A stretch of DNA of 64,000 bases from Mesorhizobium sp. Root102 (lineage in GTDB: Bacteria; Pseudomonadota; Alphaproteobacteria; Rhizobiales; Rhizobiaceae), in NCBI RefSeq assembly GCF_001425625.1, contig NZ_LMCP01000012.1, positions 568,404-632,403 of the forward strand, written 5' to 3'. Positions within the stretch are counted from its first letter, which is position 1; every line of letters starts with the position of its first letter. The notes below the pieces were generated by a model. The model made no database searches, was not told the origin of the DNA, and worked only from the letters and a program-made list of their open reading frames with translations. The position numbers and the translations under genes were made by a program. Shown one piece after another: positions 6,302-15,470 of this stretch.

Positions 6302-8575
6302 ATGGCCAGTGTCGGAAAGATCGCCCGCCGCACGTTTCTGATTGGCGCTGCCGCTGTCGCGGGCGGCGTCGCCGTCGGCTATTACTATTACCGCAAGCCT
6401 TTCCCCAATCCACTTGAAGGAGATCTGGCCCAGGGCGAGGTGACGTTCAATCCCTATGTGAAGATCGGCGCCGACAACACCATCACCATCGTCGCGCCGC
6501 GCGCCGAGATGGGGCAAGGCATTTCGACGACACTCGCCGTCATGGTTGCCGAAGAGCTCGATGTCGGCCTCGATCGGGTCAAGGTCGAGCACGGACCGGC
6601 CTCCCATGCCTATTACAACGCGGTGATTCTCGAAGAGGGCGGTCCGTTCGCCTTCTTCGACGAGAGCATGACCGCGCAGGCGGTGCGCTCCGGCCTGGGT
6701 GTTGTGGGCAAGTTCCTTGCCCTGCAGGGCACTGGTGGTTCGACTTCGACACGCGATGGTTTTGACAAGATGCGGCAAGCGGGCGCAGCCGCCCGGCAGA
6801 TGCTGATCGCGGCGGCGGCGCAGAAACTGGGCGTTGCCGCGGCCGATCTGGAAACGGCTGATGGTTCGATCCTGCATAAAGCGTCGGGCAAGTCGCTGAC
6901 CTATGGCGCGGTCGCGGCGGCCGCTGCCGCGATGGCGCCGCCGGCCGAAGTCAGGCTCAAGGATCGGACCGACTGGAAACTGCTGGGAAAGCCGCAAAAG
7001 CGCATCGACATGCTGGCCAAGGTCACCGGGGCGCCGATCTTCGGCATCGATGTCCGGCTGCCGGACATGCTCTACGGCACGGTCAAGATGAGCCCGCGCT
7101 TCTGGTCGAGGCCGGTCAAGGCGGACCTCTCCAAGGCCGAGAAAATGCCCGGCGTGATCAAGATCGTGCCGCTCGAGACGAATTACGGCCATGGCTTCGG
7201 CATCATCGCCGAAAACACATGGGCAGCGTTCAATGCGGCCCAGGCGATCGACGCCCAGTGGTCCGATCCCGAGTATCCGCCCAGCAGTGCTGCCATTTCC
7301 GATGTGCTGAAGCAGGCGCTTGGCACCAAGGGCTCGGTGATGCGCGACAATGGCGATGTCGACACCGCCTTCGCCGACGCGCCGCGCGAAAGGATCGTCG
7401 AGGCCGACTATGGGGTGCCCTATCTGGCGCATGCGACGATGGAGCCGATGAACGCCACGGCGCAGCTCAGGGGCGGCGCGCTCGACATCTGGTGCGGCAA
7501 CCAGGCGCCGACCCTGGTGCGGCAGCTCTGCGCCAACGCGGTCGGCATCGAGCAGGACAAGATCACCGTGCACACCACCTTCATGGGCGGCGGTTTCGGC
7601 CGGCGCGTCGAGATGGATTACGCGCTGTGCGCCGCGCTGATGGCCAAGGAGACAGGCGGGCGTCCGGTCAAGGTGACCTGGACGCGTGAAGAAGATATGC
7701 GCCACGACGCCTATCGACCGGCCGCTATCGGCAAGTTCCAGGCGCGGCTCGGCGACGATGGCATGCCGGTCGCCGTCGACATGAAGATGGCCGCGCCATC
7801 GATAACTGCCGGTATGCTGCGCCGGCTGTTCCCCTCTATATCGCCGCTCGGTCCCGACAAGACCATTGTCGATGGCGCCTATGACCAGCCCTACACCATC
7901 CCGAACTACCGGGTCAGTGGTGTCGCGGCGCCGGTCTCGATCCCTGTCGGCTCCTGGCGTTCGGTCGGCAGTTCGGTCAACGGCTTCTTCCATGAGGGCT
8001 TCATGGATGAGATCGCCGTCGCCGGCAAAATCGATCCGGTCGAGATGCGCAAGAGACTGATGGCCGCCTATCCCTCGGCGGTGAAGGTGGTGGAGAAAGT
8101 CGCCGCGATGGCGAAATGGGGCGAGGCGCTGCCCGCAGGCAAGGCCAAGGGCATGGCCTTTACGCTGTCCTTCGGCAGCTGGGTCGGCGAGATTGTCCAG
8201 GTGGCGGACACGCCGGCCGGTATCCGTATCGAGAAGGTGTGGATCGCCGCCGATGTCGGCACCGCGCTCGATCCCGGCATCATCGAGGCGCAGTTGGTTT
8301 CCGCCGCCATCTTCGGCCTGTCGGCGGCGATGGGTCAGGAAATCACCTTCGCCGACGGCATGGTCGAACAGTCGAACTTCCACGACTTCGATGCCATGCG
8401 CATCTTCCAGTGCCCGGTCTTCGAAGTGGCCATCCTGGAGAACTTCCACAAGATGGGCGGCGTCGGCGAGGTCGGTACGCCGCCGGCGGCTCCGGCGCTT
8501 GCCAACGCCATCTTCGCGCTCACCGGCAAGCGCATCCGCACGCTGCCGCTGTCGAAAACGGTGGCCTTCGTATGA
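6302..8575 (+). CDS. molybdopterin-binding large subunit of an aldehyde/isoquinoline-type oxidoreductase (IorB-like)
   Basis: 757 residues. The N-terminus carries a twin-arginine-like signal (Arg9-Arg10, RRTFLIGAAAVAGG), pointing to periplasmic location. The body matches the xanthine dehydrogenase family, with the two half-domains typical of IorB, the motif MGGGFGRR near the middle and the C-terminal active-site segment GGVGEVGTPPAAPALANA containing the conserved Glu. No FAD subunit is present. The next gene encodes a c-type cytochrome and overlaps this one, giving a small-large-cytochrome unit in which electrons would leave to the respiratory chain. The substrate (N-heterocycle or aldehyde) cannot be decided from sequence. 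Confidence 0.92.
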   Translation: MASVGKIARRTFLIGAAAVAGGVAVGYYYYRKPFPNPLEGDLAQGEVTFNPYVKIGADNTITIVAPRAEMGQGISTTLAVMVAEELDVGLDRVKVEHGPASHAYYNAVILEEGGPFAFFDESMTAQAVRSGLGVVGKFLALQGTGGSTSTRDGFDKMRQAGAAARQMLIAAAAQKLGVAAADLETADGSILHKASGKSLTYGAVAAAAAAMAPPAEVRLKDRTDWKLLGKPQKRIDMLAKVTGAPIFGIDVRLPDMLYGTVKMSPRFWSRPVKADLSKAEKMPGVIKIVPLETNYGHGFGIIAENTWAAFNAAQAIDAQWSDPEYPPSSAAISDVLKQALGTKGSVMRDNGDVDTAFADAPRERIVEADYGVPYLAHATMEPMNATAQLRGGALDIWCGNQAPTLVRQLCANAVGIEQDKITVHTTFMGGGFGRRVEMDYALCAALMAKETGGRPVKVTWTREEDMRHDAYRPAAIGKFQARLGDDGMPVAVDMKMAAPSITAGMLRRLFPSISPLGPDKTIVDGAYDQPYTIPNYRVSGVAAPVSIPVGSWRSVGSSVNGFFHEGFMDEIAVAGKIDPVEMRKRLMAAYPSAVKVVEKVAAMAKWGEALPAGKAKGMAFTLSFGSWVGEIVQVADTPAGIRIEKVWIAADVGTALDPGIIEAQLVSAAIFGLSAAMGQEITFADGMVEQSNFHDFDAMRIFQCPVFEVAILENFHKMGGVGEVGTPPAAPALANAIFALTGKRIRTLPLSKTVAFV

Positions 8576-9180
8576 AGAAGCTCCTCATCATGCTGACGCC
8601 TGCTGCCATGCTTGTCCTGGCAGTGCCGTTCGCGATCGCGCAAGAGAGCCAGACGCCGGCGCCGGTGACGCTCGACGCGGCAAAAGGCCTCTCCGAATGG
8701 GACAAGATCTATGCGGTGTTCTCGCATCCGCGCTGCGCCGACTGTCATGTCGCGGACGACCGGCCGCGCTGGTCCGGCGCGCATTATGGCGGCACCCGCG
8801 TTCACGCCTTCAATGTCCAGCGCGGTGCTGACGGTTCGGGCTTCGGCAATCCGGGCCTGCGCTGCACGACCTGCCATTTCTCAAGCAATTCCAATGCATT
8901 GTACGGGCCGCCCGGAGCCGAGAACTGGCATCTGGCGCCAGCCGAAATGGCCTGGTTCGGCAAATCCTCGGCGGAAATCTGCGCCCAGATCAAGGATCCC
9001 CTGCGCAATGGCAACCGCAGCTTGAAGGACATCGCGCTGCATGTTAGCGACGACAAATTGGTCGCCTGGGGCTGGGCGCCGGGGTCGGATCGTGAGCCGG
9101 CTCCGGGCTCCGCCGAAGCAACCTATCAAGCGATCGAAAACTGGGTTGCGGCGGGCGCTTCTTGTCCGGTGGCGCAATGA
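8572..9180 (+). CDS. periplasmic c-type cytochrome, partner of the molybdenum hydroxylase
   Basis: 202 residues. Signal peptide (residues 1-23, ending FAIAQ) and two heme-binding motifs: CADCH (55-59) and CTTCH (98-102). The start overlaps the large subunit stop as ATGA, implying translational coupling. The region around the hemes (PRCADCHVADDRPRW, NPGLRCTTCHF) resembles the diheme Isoquinoline-oxidoreductase-linked cytochromes often beside IorAB. Likely takes electrons from the hydroxylase in the periplasm. Confidence 0.88.
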   Translation: MKKLLIMLTPAAMLVLAVPFAIAQESQTPAPVTLDAAKGLSEWDKIYAVFSHPRCADCHVADDRPRWSGAHYGGTRVHAFNVQRGADGSGFGNPGLRCTTCHFSSNSNALYGPPGAENWHLAPAEMAWFGKSSAEICAQIKDPLRNGNRSLKDIALHVSDDKLVAWGWAPGSDREPAPGSAEATYQAIENWVAAGASCPVAQ

Positions 9181-9183
9181 ACT

Positions 9184-9216
9184 TGCAACTTTCGCACTAT
9201 ATTGCGGTGCAACTTT
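9184..9216. promoter_or_regulatory. paired direct repeats before the RND operon
   Basis: TGCAACTTT occurs at 9184-9192 and 9208-9216, flanking a TATATT box (about 9198-9203), about 80 bases upstream of the adaptor gene. A plausible regulator binding pair; no known consensus recognised. Confidence 0.3.
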
Positions 9217-9295
9217 GATGTAGAAGCGCGCTTCGCCGATCACGGCAAATTGAACACGGCCCTGCGCGCACCCATATCGGCGACGCGCCCGCGTC

Positions 9296-10510
9296 ATGAG
9301 GACGCTGGCCGAACCCGCAGTGGAAAAAACGACGATGCCGAGAATCAGGTTTCACAAGCTTGCAGCCATTGTTGTGCTCATTGGTTTCGCGGCCTGGATG
9401 GCGACTGGCGAGTTTTCGTCGGTCGGCAGCGTAGCCGCCAACAAGGCCAAGGCAGCCGAAGTCGAGCAGGCCAAGGCGCCGGACGCGGCCAAGCCCAAGA
9501 CGGCGGAAGCCGAGCCGAAGGCACCGCTGCGCACCGTCGCGGTGGTGACGCCGCCGCGCAAGACCTATGCACGCGCCATCCGCGTTTCCGGATTGACCGA
9601 AGCCGATAAACGAGCGGTGCTGGGGGCGCGCGTTGCCGGTGTCATCGACAAGCTGCCGGTCAAGCAGGGCCAGCACGTCAAGACCGGCGATCTGGTGCTG
9701 ATGCTTGCGGCGGAAGAAAAGATCTCCATGGTCGACAACGCCAAGCAGCTTGTGGTGCAGCGCCAGGCCGAGCTGGACGCCGCCCTGCGACTGATGAAAA
9801 CCGGCAACCTGCCCAAGCTGCAGCTCGACACCGCGCGCTCGAACCTGACCTCGGCGCAGTCGCTGCTGGAAACGGCACAGGCCCTACTCGAGCGCAACGA
9901 GGTGAGGGCGCCTTTCGACGGCGTGATCGACCGGGTGCCGGTGGAACTTGGCAGTTCCATCAGGGAGGGCGGCGAGGTGGCAACCATCCTCAAGCTTGAT
10001 CCGGTGATTGCCCGCGGCGAAGTCAGCGAGCGCGACCTCGGCTACCTCAAGCTGGGCGACAAGGCCAATGTCCGGCTGGTCAGCGGCCAGACGGTCGAGG
10101 GCACAGTGCGCTACATCAGCCGCGACGCGTCGTCGGCGACCCGCACCTTCCGCGTCGAGGTGGCGATCCCCAATGGCGATGGCTCCGTGCCGGCCGGCAT
10201 GACGGCGGAAATCGCGCTCTACGCGCAACCGACCGACGCGGTCCTGCTGCCGCGCTCGGTGGTGACGCTCGGCGACAAGGGCGACCTCGGCATCCGTGCC
10301 GTGGGCAAGGACAACAAGGTGGCGTTCTTCCCGATCGATCTCGTCGACGACACGCCGACCGGACTCGTGCTTGGCGGCATCCCGGCCGATGCGCGCATCA
10401 TCGTCGCCGGCCAGGAACTGGTGAAGGAAGGCGATCTGGTCAATCCGGTCGAGGCCGACCAGGCGACCATCAAGAAGCTGCTCGGCGAGGCGACTGCCGG
10501 CACGCAGTAG
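9296..10510 (+). CDS. efflux RND transporter periplasmic adaptor subunit
   Basis: 404 residues of the membrane fusion protein (AcrA/MexA-like) family. An N-terminal membrane anchor (KLAAIVVLIGFAAWMA) is followed by an Ala/Lys-rich linker, a lipoyl half (GVIDKLPVKQGQHVKTGDLVL), a short alpha-hairpin, the second lipoyl half (RAPFDGVIDRVPVELGSSI) and the beta-barrel domain. The start may instead be the ATG at 9335; neither candidate has a strong ribosome binding site. Followed after 81 bases by the pump gene; no outer-membrane channel gene is in the window, so a TolC-like protein from elsewhere is expected. Confidence 0.92.
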   Translation: MRTLAEPAVEKTTMPRIRFHKLAAIVVLIGFAAWMATGEFSSVGSVAANKAKAAEVEQAKAPDAAKPKTAEAEPKAPLRTVAVVTPPRKTYARAIRVSGLTEADKRAVLGARVAGVIDKLPVKQGQHVKTGDLVLMLAAEEKISMVDNAKQLVVQRQAELDAALRLMKTGNLPKLQLDTARSNLTSAQSLLETAQALLERNEVRAPFDGVIDRVPVELGSSIREGGEVATILKLDPVIARGEVSERDLGYLKLGDKANVRLVSGQTVEGTVRYISRDASSATRTFRVEVAIPNGDGSVPAGMTAEIALYAQPTDAVLLPRSVVTLGDKGDLGIRAVGKDNKVAFFPIDLVDDTPTGLVLGGIPADARIIVAGQELVKEGDLVNPVEADQATIKKLLGEATAGTQ

Positions 10511-10591
10511 CAAGAGGTCGCGGCGGACTAGCCCTGGGCGGGGACAATCGGCTGCGACGCAGCTCCTGAAATTCAAGAACAGGCGTTAGCC

Positions 10592-13500
10592 ATGGATATC
10601 GTCAGACTCGCAATCAACAATGCCCGCCTGACCATCTCGGTCCTGGTCTTCCTCATCCTAGCCGGCGCGGTCGCCTACCAGTCGACGCCGAAGGAAGCGG
10701 AGCCCGATGTTCCGATTCCGATGATGTATATCAGCCTGATCTATCAGGGTATTTCGCCCGAGGATTCGGAACGGCTGCTGTTGCGGCCGATGGAAAGCAA
10801 GCTGAAGAGCCTGAAGGGCCTCAAGGAAATGCGTTCGGCCGCCTTCCAGGGCGGCGGCTACGTGCTGGTCGAATTCCAGCCGCAGACGAACCTTGCCACC
10901 GCGCTGCAGGACACGCGCAGCAAGGTGCAGGACGCCAAGGCCGACCTGCCGCAAGCGGCCGAGGAACCGACGGTCAACGAAGTCAACATTTCCGAGTTTC
11001 CGGTGCTCGTCGTCACGCTGTCGGGTGAATTGCCCGAACGCGTGCTGACCGCCGCCGCGCGCGAACTGCGCGACCGCATCGAAGAGGTGCCCGGCGTTCT
11101 CGAAGGCTCGCTGCAGGGTGCGCGCGACGACCTCGTCGAGGTCGTCATCGATCCGATGAAGCTGTCTTCCTATGGTTTGCAGCTCGATCAACTGATCGGT
11201 GCGGTCGGCAACTCCAACAGCCTGGTCGCCGCCGGCAACATCGAAGGCTCGGAAGGCAAATACGCGGTCAAGGTGCCGTCGCTGATCGAAACGCCGGAGG
11301 ATGTCGCGGCGCTGCCGGTGGTCTCCGGCCCCAATGCCGTGGTGCAGGCCAAGGATATCGCGACGATCCGCTCGACCTTCAAGGATGCCGAGACGGTGAC
11401 CCGCCTCAACGGCAAGCCGGCCATCGCCATCGAAGTCAAGAAGCGCATCGGCTCCAACCTGATCGACACCATCGCCAAGGTGCGGACGGTGTCCGACGAG
11501 TTCGTCAAGTCCATGCCCGAGGGCATGAATGTCACCTACACGCAGGACAAGTCGGTCTTCGTCAACCAGCTGCTGGGCGATCTGCAGAACCACGTCATGA
11601 TCGCCGTCATCCTGGTGTTCATCGTCATTCTCTACGCGCTGTCCGGCCGCGCCTCGCTGCTCATTGGCCTGGCCATTCCATCGTCCTTCCTGATCGGCAT
11701 CCTGCTGCTGGCGATGATGGGCTACACGATCAACATGATCGTGCTGTTCAGCCTGATCCTGGCCGTCGGCATGCTGGTCGACGATGCCATCATCGTCACC
11801 GAGTTCGCCGAGCGACGGATGAGCGAAGGCATGCCCAAGGAGGAAGCCTTCGCGCTTGCCGCCAAGCGCATGGCTGGTCCGGTCATCGCCGCGACGATGA
11901 CGCGTATCGCCGCCTTCTCACCGCTGCTCTTCTGGCCGGGCATCATTGGCGATTTCATGAAATACATGCCGATCACGCTGATCGTAACACTCTCGGCCTC
12001 GATGCTCTACGCGCTGGTCTTTGCACCGACGCTGGGTGCGATCTTCGCCAAGGCGCCGCCGCATCACGAGGGTGACAATCGCGACGGCTGGTACATGGCA
12101 ATCGTCAAGCAGGCGGTGCGCTTCCCCGTCACCGTGCTGGTGCTGACCGTCGCGCTGCTGTTCGGCGTCGGCTTTGCCTATTCGAAATATGGCGCCGGCG
12201 TCGAGTTCTTCCCGAATGTCGAGCCGGATTACGGCCTGCTCTACGTGCATGCGCGCGGCAATCTCTCGCTGGCCGAAATGGATACCGCAACCAAGATCGC
12301 GGAAAACAGGCTGCTCGGCTGGCCGGGCGTGAAGTCGGTTTACACCCGCGTCGGCAAGACGCAAGGCGGCGGCCAGGATGTTCCCGAAGACGTTGTTGGC
12401 GTCATCCAGTATGAGTTCATCGACTGGCGCGAGCGCAAGTCGGCGAACCACATCCTGGACGATTTGCGCGGCGTCATGGCCGGCATTCCCGGCGTCGATG
12501 TCGAGGTGCGCGTGCCGGAGGCCGGTCCACCGACCGGCAAGCCGATCCAGATCAGGCTTTCGGCCATCGACCCCAAGGGGCTCGACGACAAGGCTCGGGC
12601 CGTCGCGGCGCGCATCGGCAAGGTGCCTGGCGTCATCGACATTTCCGACGGTCTGCCGCCCCCCGGCGTCGACTGGGCGCTCGAGGTCGACCGCGCCAAG
12701 GCGGCGCAGTATGGCATCAGCCCGACCTCGGTCGGCACCGTGGTGCAACTGGTGACCAACGGGTTGAAGCTCTCGGAATATCGACCGGCCGGAGCCGATG
12801 ACGCCGTCGACATCCGTCTGCGCCTGCCCGAGGACCGGCGCACGTTGTCGACGCTCGACGAGCTGCGGGTACAGACCTCGCAAGGCTCGGTGCCGATCTC
12901 GAACTTCGTCGTGCGCAAGCCCGAACCGACAGTCGGCATCCTCAACCGCATCGACGGCGCGCGTACGGTGGTCGTCCAGGCCAATGTCGCCGCCGGCGCG
13001 CAGGTCGCGGTCGTGCAGGAGCAGGTCACCAAAGCCGTCTCCGATATGGATCTGGGCAGCGGCATCCGCTGGAAGCTGGCCGGCTCGAACGAGGACAGCG
13101 CCGAAGCCAGCGCCTTCCTCAGCAAGGCATTCGGAGCGGCGATTTTCCTGATCTTCCTGGTGCTGCTCGCGCAGTTCAACAAGTTCACCAGCGTCTGGCT
13201 GGTGCTGTCCTGCGTGGTCATGGCGACGATCGGCGTGTTCCTCGGCCTGCTGATAACAGGCGAGACGTTCGGTATCGTCATGTCGGGCATCGGCGTCATC
13301 GCGCTGGCAGGCGTGGTGGTGAACAACAACATCGTGCTGATCGACACCTATGACCGGCTGCGCGAAGAGGGCTGGGACAAGGTAGAAGCGGTGCTGCAGA
13401 CCTGCAGGGAACGTGCCCGCCCGGTGGTGCTGACCGCGGTGTCGGCCATTCTCGGCGTGCTGCCGATCGCCTTCGGCCTCGGCCTCGAAATCTTCCATCA

Positions 13501-13771
13501 CGAGACGACGATCAACGCGCCGTCGACGCAGTGGTGGATTTCGCTGTCCTCGGCGATCGTCTTCGGCCTGTCCTTCGCCACCGTGCTGACGCTGGTGGTG
13601 ACGCCGTCGATGCTGATGGTGTTCACCCGCGCAAAGGTCAAGCCGGGTGCACGGCGCGGCTGGTTCAGCCGGCTGTTCCGCCGCGGCAAGGGCGAGATTT
13701 CGTCGACCGATGAGCCGGGGCAGGATGTCGGAGCCGAGCCGGAGATCGCCTTTCCGAAAGCCGCAGAATAG
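10592..13771 (+). CDS. efflux RND transporter permease subunit
   Basis: 1059 residues, full-length for the AcrB/MexF-like inner-membrane pump family. N-terminal transmembrane helix (LTISVLVFLILAGAVAYQSTP), a first large periplasmic loop, a bundle of helices (residues about 330-480, with VGMLVDDAIIVTEFAERRM carrying the paired Asp of proton relay), second periplasmic loop and a second helix bundle (about 850-1020). The tail is charged and cytoplasmic. Forms a tripartite pump with the upstream adaptor. Substrate range unknown. A strong terminator follows. Confidence 0.95.
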   Translation: MDIVRLAINNARLTISVLVFLILAGAVAYQSTPKEAEPDVPIPMMYISLIYQGISPEDSERLLLRPMESKLKSLKGLKEMRSAAFQGGGYVLVEFQPQTNLATALQDTRSKVQDAKADLPQAAEEPTVNEVNISEFPVLVVTLSGELPERVLTAAARELRDRIEEVPGVLEGSLQGARDDLVEVVIDPMKLSSYGLQLDQLIGAVGNSNSLVAAGNIEGSEGKYAVKVPSLIETPEDVAALPVVSGPNAVVQAKDIATIRSTFKDAETVTRLNGKPAIAIEVKKRIGSNLIDTIAKVRTVSDEFVKSMPEGMNVTYTQDKSVFVNQLLGDLQNHVMIAVILVFIVILYALSGRASLLIGLAIPSSFLIGILLLAMMGYTINMIVLFSLILAVGMLVDDAIIVTEFAERRMSEGMPKEEAFALAAKRMAGPVIAATMTRIAAFSPLLFWPGIIGDFMKYMPITLIVTLSASMLYALVFAPTLGAIFAKAPPHHEGDNRDGWYMAIVKQAVRFPVTVLVLTVALLFGVGFAYSKYGAGVEFFPNVEPDYGLLYVHARGNLSLAEMDTATKIAENRLLGWPGVKSVYTRVGKTQGGGQDVPEDVVGVIQYEFIDWRERKSANHILDDLRGVMAGIPGVDVEVRVPEAGPPTGKPIQIRLSAIDPKGLDDKARAVAARIGKVPGVIDISDGLPPPGVDWALEVDRAKAAQYGISPTSVGTVVQLVTNGLKLSEYRPAGADDAVDIRLRLPEDRRTLSTLDELRVQTSQGSVPISNFVVRKPEPTVGILNRIDGARTVVVQANVAAGAQVAVVQEQVTKAVSDMDLGSGIRWKLAGSNEDSAEASAFLSKAFGAAIFLIFLVLLAQFNKFTSVWLVLSCVVMATIGVFLGLLITGETFGIVMSGIGVIALAGVVVNNNIVLIDTYDRLREEGWDKVEAVLQTCRERARPVVLTAVSAILGVLPIAFGLGLEIFHHETTINAPSTQWWISLSSAIVFGLSFATVLTLVVTPSMLMVFTRAKVKPGARRGWFSRLFRRGKGEISSTDEPGQDVGAEPEIAFPKAAE

Positions 13772-13792
13772 ACCATTGCCGATTTGACCGGC

Positions 13793-13824
13793 AAAGGCCG
13801 CCCGGAACAACCGGGCGGCCTTTT
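13793..13824 (+). terminator. Rho-independent terminator of the RND operon
   Basis: Perfect 13-bp stem AAAGGCCGCCCGG / CCGGGCGGCCTTT with loop AACAA, ending in TTTT, 21 bases after the pump stop codon. Confidence 0.85.
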
Positions 13825-13889
13825 GCATTGTCCCCCCAAGGGCGATGCGAAAGCATTGTCCCGTGGCAACGTCAAAGCGCGGGGTTCCT

Positions 13890-14048
13890 ATGCCGATCAC
13901 CACCATTCTCATTATCGTCCTTATCCTTGTCCTCATCGGCGCGGTGCCGGCCTGGCCGCATTCGCGCTCCTGGGGGTATGGGCCGTCGGGCATTGTCGGC
14001 GTGGTGCTGGTGGTGCTTCTGGTGTTGCTGCTGATGGGGCGGCTCTGA
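13890..14048 (+). CDS. DUF3309 family small membrane protein
   Basis: 52 residues: MPITTILIIVLILVLIGAVP, then WPHSRSWGYGPSG, then a second hydrophobic helix (VVLVVLLVLLLMG). This two-helix pattern with the central PxWPHSxxWGYxPS motif defines DUF3309, common in proteobacteria and of unknown function. Start taken at ATG 13890, since the earlier in-frame start only adds polar residues. Probably an inner-membrane peptide induced by stress in relatives (inference). Confidence 0.85.
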   Translation: MPITTILIIVLILVLIGAVPAWPHSRSWGYGPSGIVGVVLVVLLVLLLMGRL

Positions 14049-14131
14049 GCCGCCCTTTCGGTCCGTAGAGAGACTTTTCAGTCTGAAGGGACGGGGGCGG
14101 CAGGCTCGTAGCCGTGCGCCCGCCTTGCCTG

Positions 14132-15091
14132 TCAGGCAGCCTTCGCAGCGCGATTCACGGTGGCGATGCCGATATCCTTGAGCGCCTCGGTGACCGCCTG
14201 ATCCAGCGGCGTATGCGGGATCGCACCGATGATGCCTTCCAGCCTTGCCGAAACCAGTTGGTGCGGCTCGAAGCGCAGGTAGGACATCGAGACGATCTCG
14301 CGCCACATCGCCACGAACGGGCTGCCGGCGCGCAGCACCCACCAGGCCATCGAGGTCATCTTGAGCGGGCGACCAAGCGCCTTTTCTGCTGCTGCCTTGA
14401 TCTCCAGGTCGGTGACGGCATGGCCCGGAAAGTTCAACGCTTCGAAGGAGCCGAGCTTGTCCAGGTTTTGCACCAGCCCGACGAAAGCCTTGGCCAGATC
14501 CGGCAGGTAGGCCCATTCATGCACCAGATCGACCGGGCCGGGCGCGGTATAGATGCCCTTGTTCATCTTGGCGGCCACGACCAGATCGAACCACGAGCCG
14601 CTGCCGGTGCCGCCGAAGAAGTCGCCGGCCCGCAGAAGAATGGTGCGGACGCGCCCGGCGTCGGCCTCGCGGCGAAACAGGTCTTCCATGGCGACGCGGA
14701 TGCGACCCTTTTCGGTCGTCGGGTGGAAGGGCGTGTCTTCTGATATCACCGCCGGAATCGGCGAACCGAAATTGTAGACGTTGCCCGGAGCAAGGTGCAA
14801 AGCGCCGTTCGCCCGGCAGGCAGCCATGACATTCTCGGCCATCGGCATGCACTTGACCCATTCGGTGTAGATCGGGTTTAGGCCGTTGAAGATTATGTCA
14901 ACACCTTCCGTGGCGCGGATAAGCGCATCGCGGTCGAGCCCGTCACCGGCAACGGCCGTGGCACCCTTGAGTCCGGCCGGCACCTTACCGCTGCGGGTGA
15001 CGGCGCGGACCTCGTAGCCGGCGTCGATGAAGGCCTTGGCGGCCACGCGGCCGAGCCGGCCATTGGCACCGAGAATTGCGATCTTGGTCAT
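14132..15091 (-). CDS. NAD-dependent epimerase/dehydratase family protein
   Basis: 319 residues from the ATG at 15091, which has AGGAG 8 bases upstream. The N-terminal Rossmann motif ILGANGRLGRVAAKAF is an extended-SDR/NmrA-type nucleotide-binding loop. Later blocks (NGLNPIYTEW, LHLAPGNVYNFGSP, RAGDFFGG) resemble NAD-dependent epimerases of atypical type; the canonical Tyr-x-x-x-Lys pair is replaced by NVYNFG. Substrate unknown. Transcribed away from the LysR regulator and the broken DUF680-type gene. Confidence 0.8.
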   Translation of the reverse strand: MTKIAILGANGRLGRVAAKAFIDAGYEVRAVTRSGKVPAGLKGATAVAGDGLDRDALIRATEGVDIIFNGLNPIYTEWVKCMPMAENVMAACRANGALHLAPGNVYNFGSPIPAVISEDTPFHPTTEKGRIRVAMEDLFRREADAGRVRTILLRAGDFFGGTGSGSWFDLVVAAKMNKGIYTAPGPVDLVHEWAYLPDLAKAFVGLVQNLDKLGSFEALNFPGHAVTDLEIKAAAEKALGRPLKMTSMAWWVLRAGSPFVAMWREIVSMSYLRFEPHQLVSARLEGIIGAIPHTPLDQAVTEALKDIGIATVNRAAKAA

Positions 15092-15160
15092 TGGAAGTAC
15101 TCCTGGGTTCGGATTTGCGTGGTCGGTTGGAGGCGCGATCAGCGACAAGCACGATCGGGA

Positions 15161-15375
15161 TCAGCGATTGCCGAAGAGGTTGCGGTTGCTGCCCTGCGGG
15201 ACCGGCTTGTGGACGGCCGCATCCGGCTTGCGGATCGAGGTGGTGATCGTGCTGTCGGCGCTGATGACGGGGGCAGCCGGCTGGCTGGCGTTGTTCGAGC
15301 CAAACCTGTCGCTGCCGGCATAAGCGGTGGCCGTAGCGATGAGGATGGCGGCGGCGTGAGAGCGATCTTTTTCAT
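15161..15375 (-). pseudogene. DUF680-type secreted small protein, broken by a one-base frameshift
   Basis: The ATG at 15375 (GGAG 7 bases upstream) starts MKKIAL, but six codons in, one base is missing: the frame that follows reads AAAILIATATAYAGSDRFG, continues through SQPAAPVISADSTITTSIRK and ends GSNRNLFGNR at the TGA 15161-15163. Joined, this gives a protein of about 71 residues with a signal peptide and the NLFGN-type C-terminus of DUF680 proteins, which are frequent in rhizobia. No alternative in-frame start exists for the second part. Either a real pseudogene or a sequencing error in the GCC repeat next to the break. Confidence 0.7.
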
Positions 15376-15470
15376 TTCTGGTCTCCTTGTTGGTGTTTGC
15401 AGCCCGAATATGATGGCCTCTCAGGTGAATTGAAATTGACTATGAATGGGGTTTTGATATTCAGAAATGA

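Noticed and set aside
6239..8449. 736-residue open frame on the minus strand
   Set aside because: Antisense to the intact molybdopterin subunit gene; no recognisable domain and composition of a shadow frame in GC-rich DNA.
11918..13993. 691-residue open frame on the minus strand
   Set aside because: Antisense to the RND pump gene; Asp/Arg/His-rich shadow without domains.
15139..15375. 78-residue protein starting MKKIALTPPPSS
   Set aside because: After six codons it reads the wrong frame of a DUF680-type gene; the Pro/Ser/Arg-rich remainder is a frameshift product.
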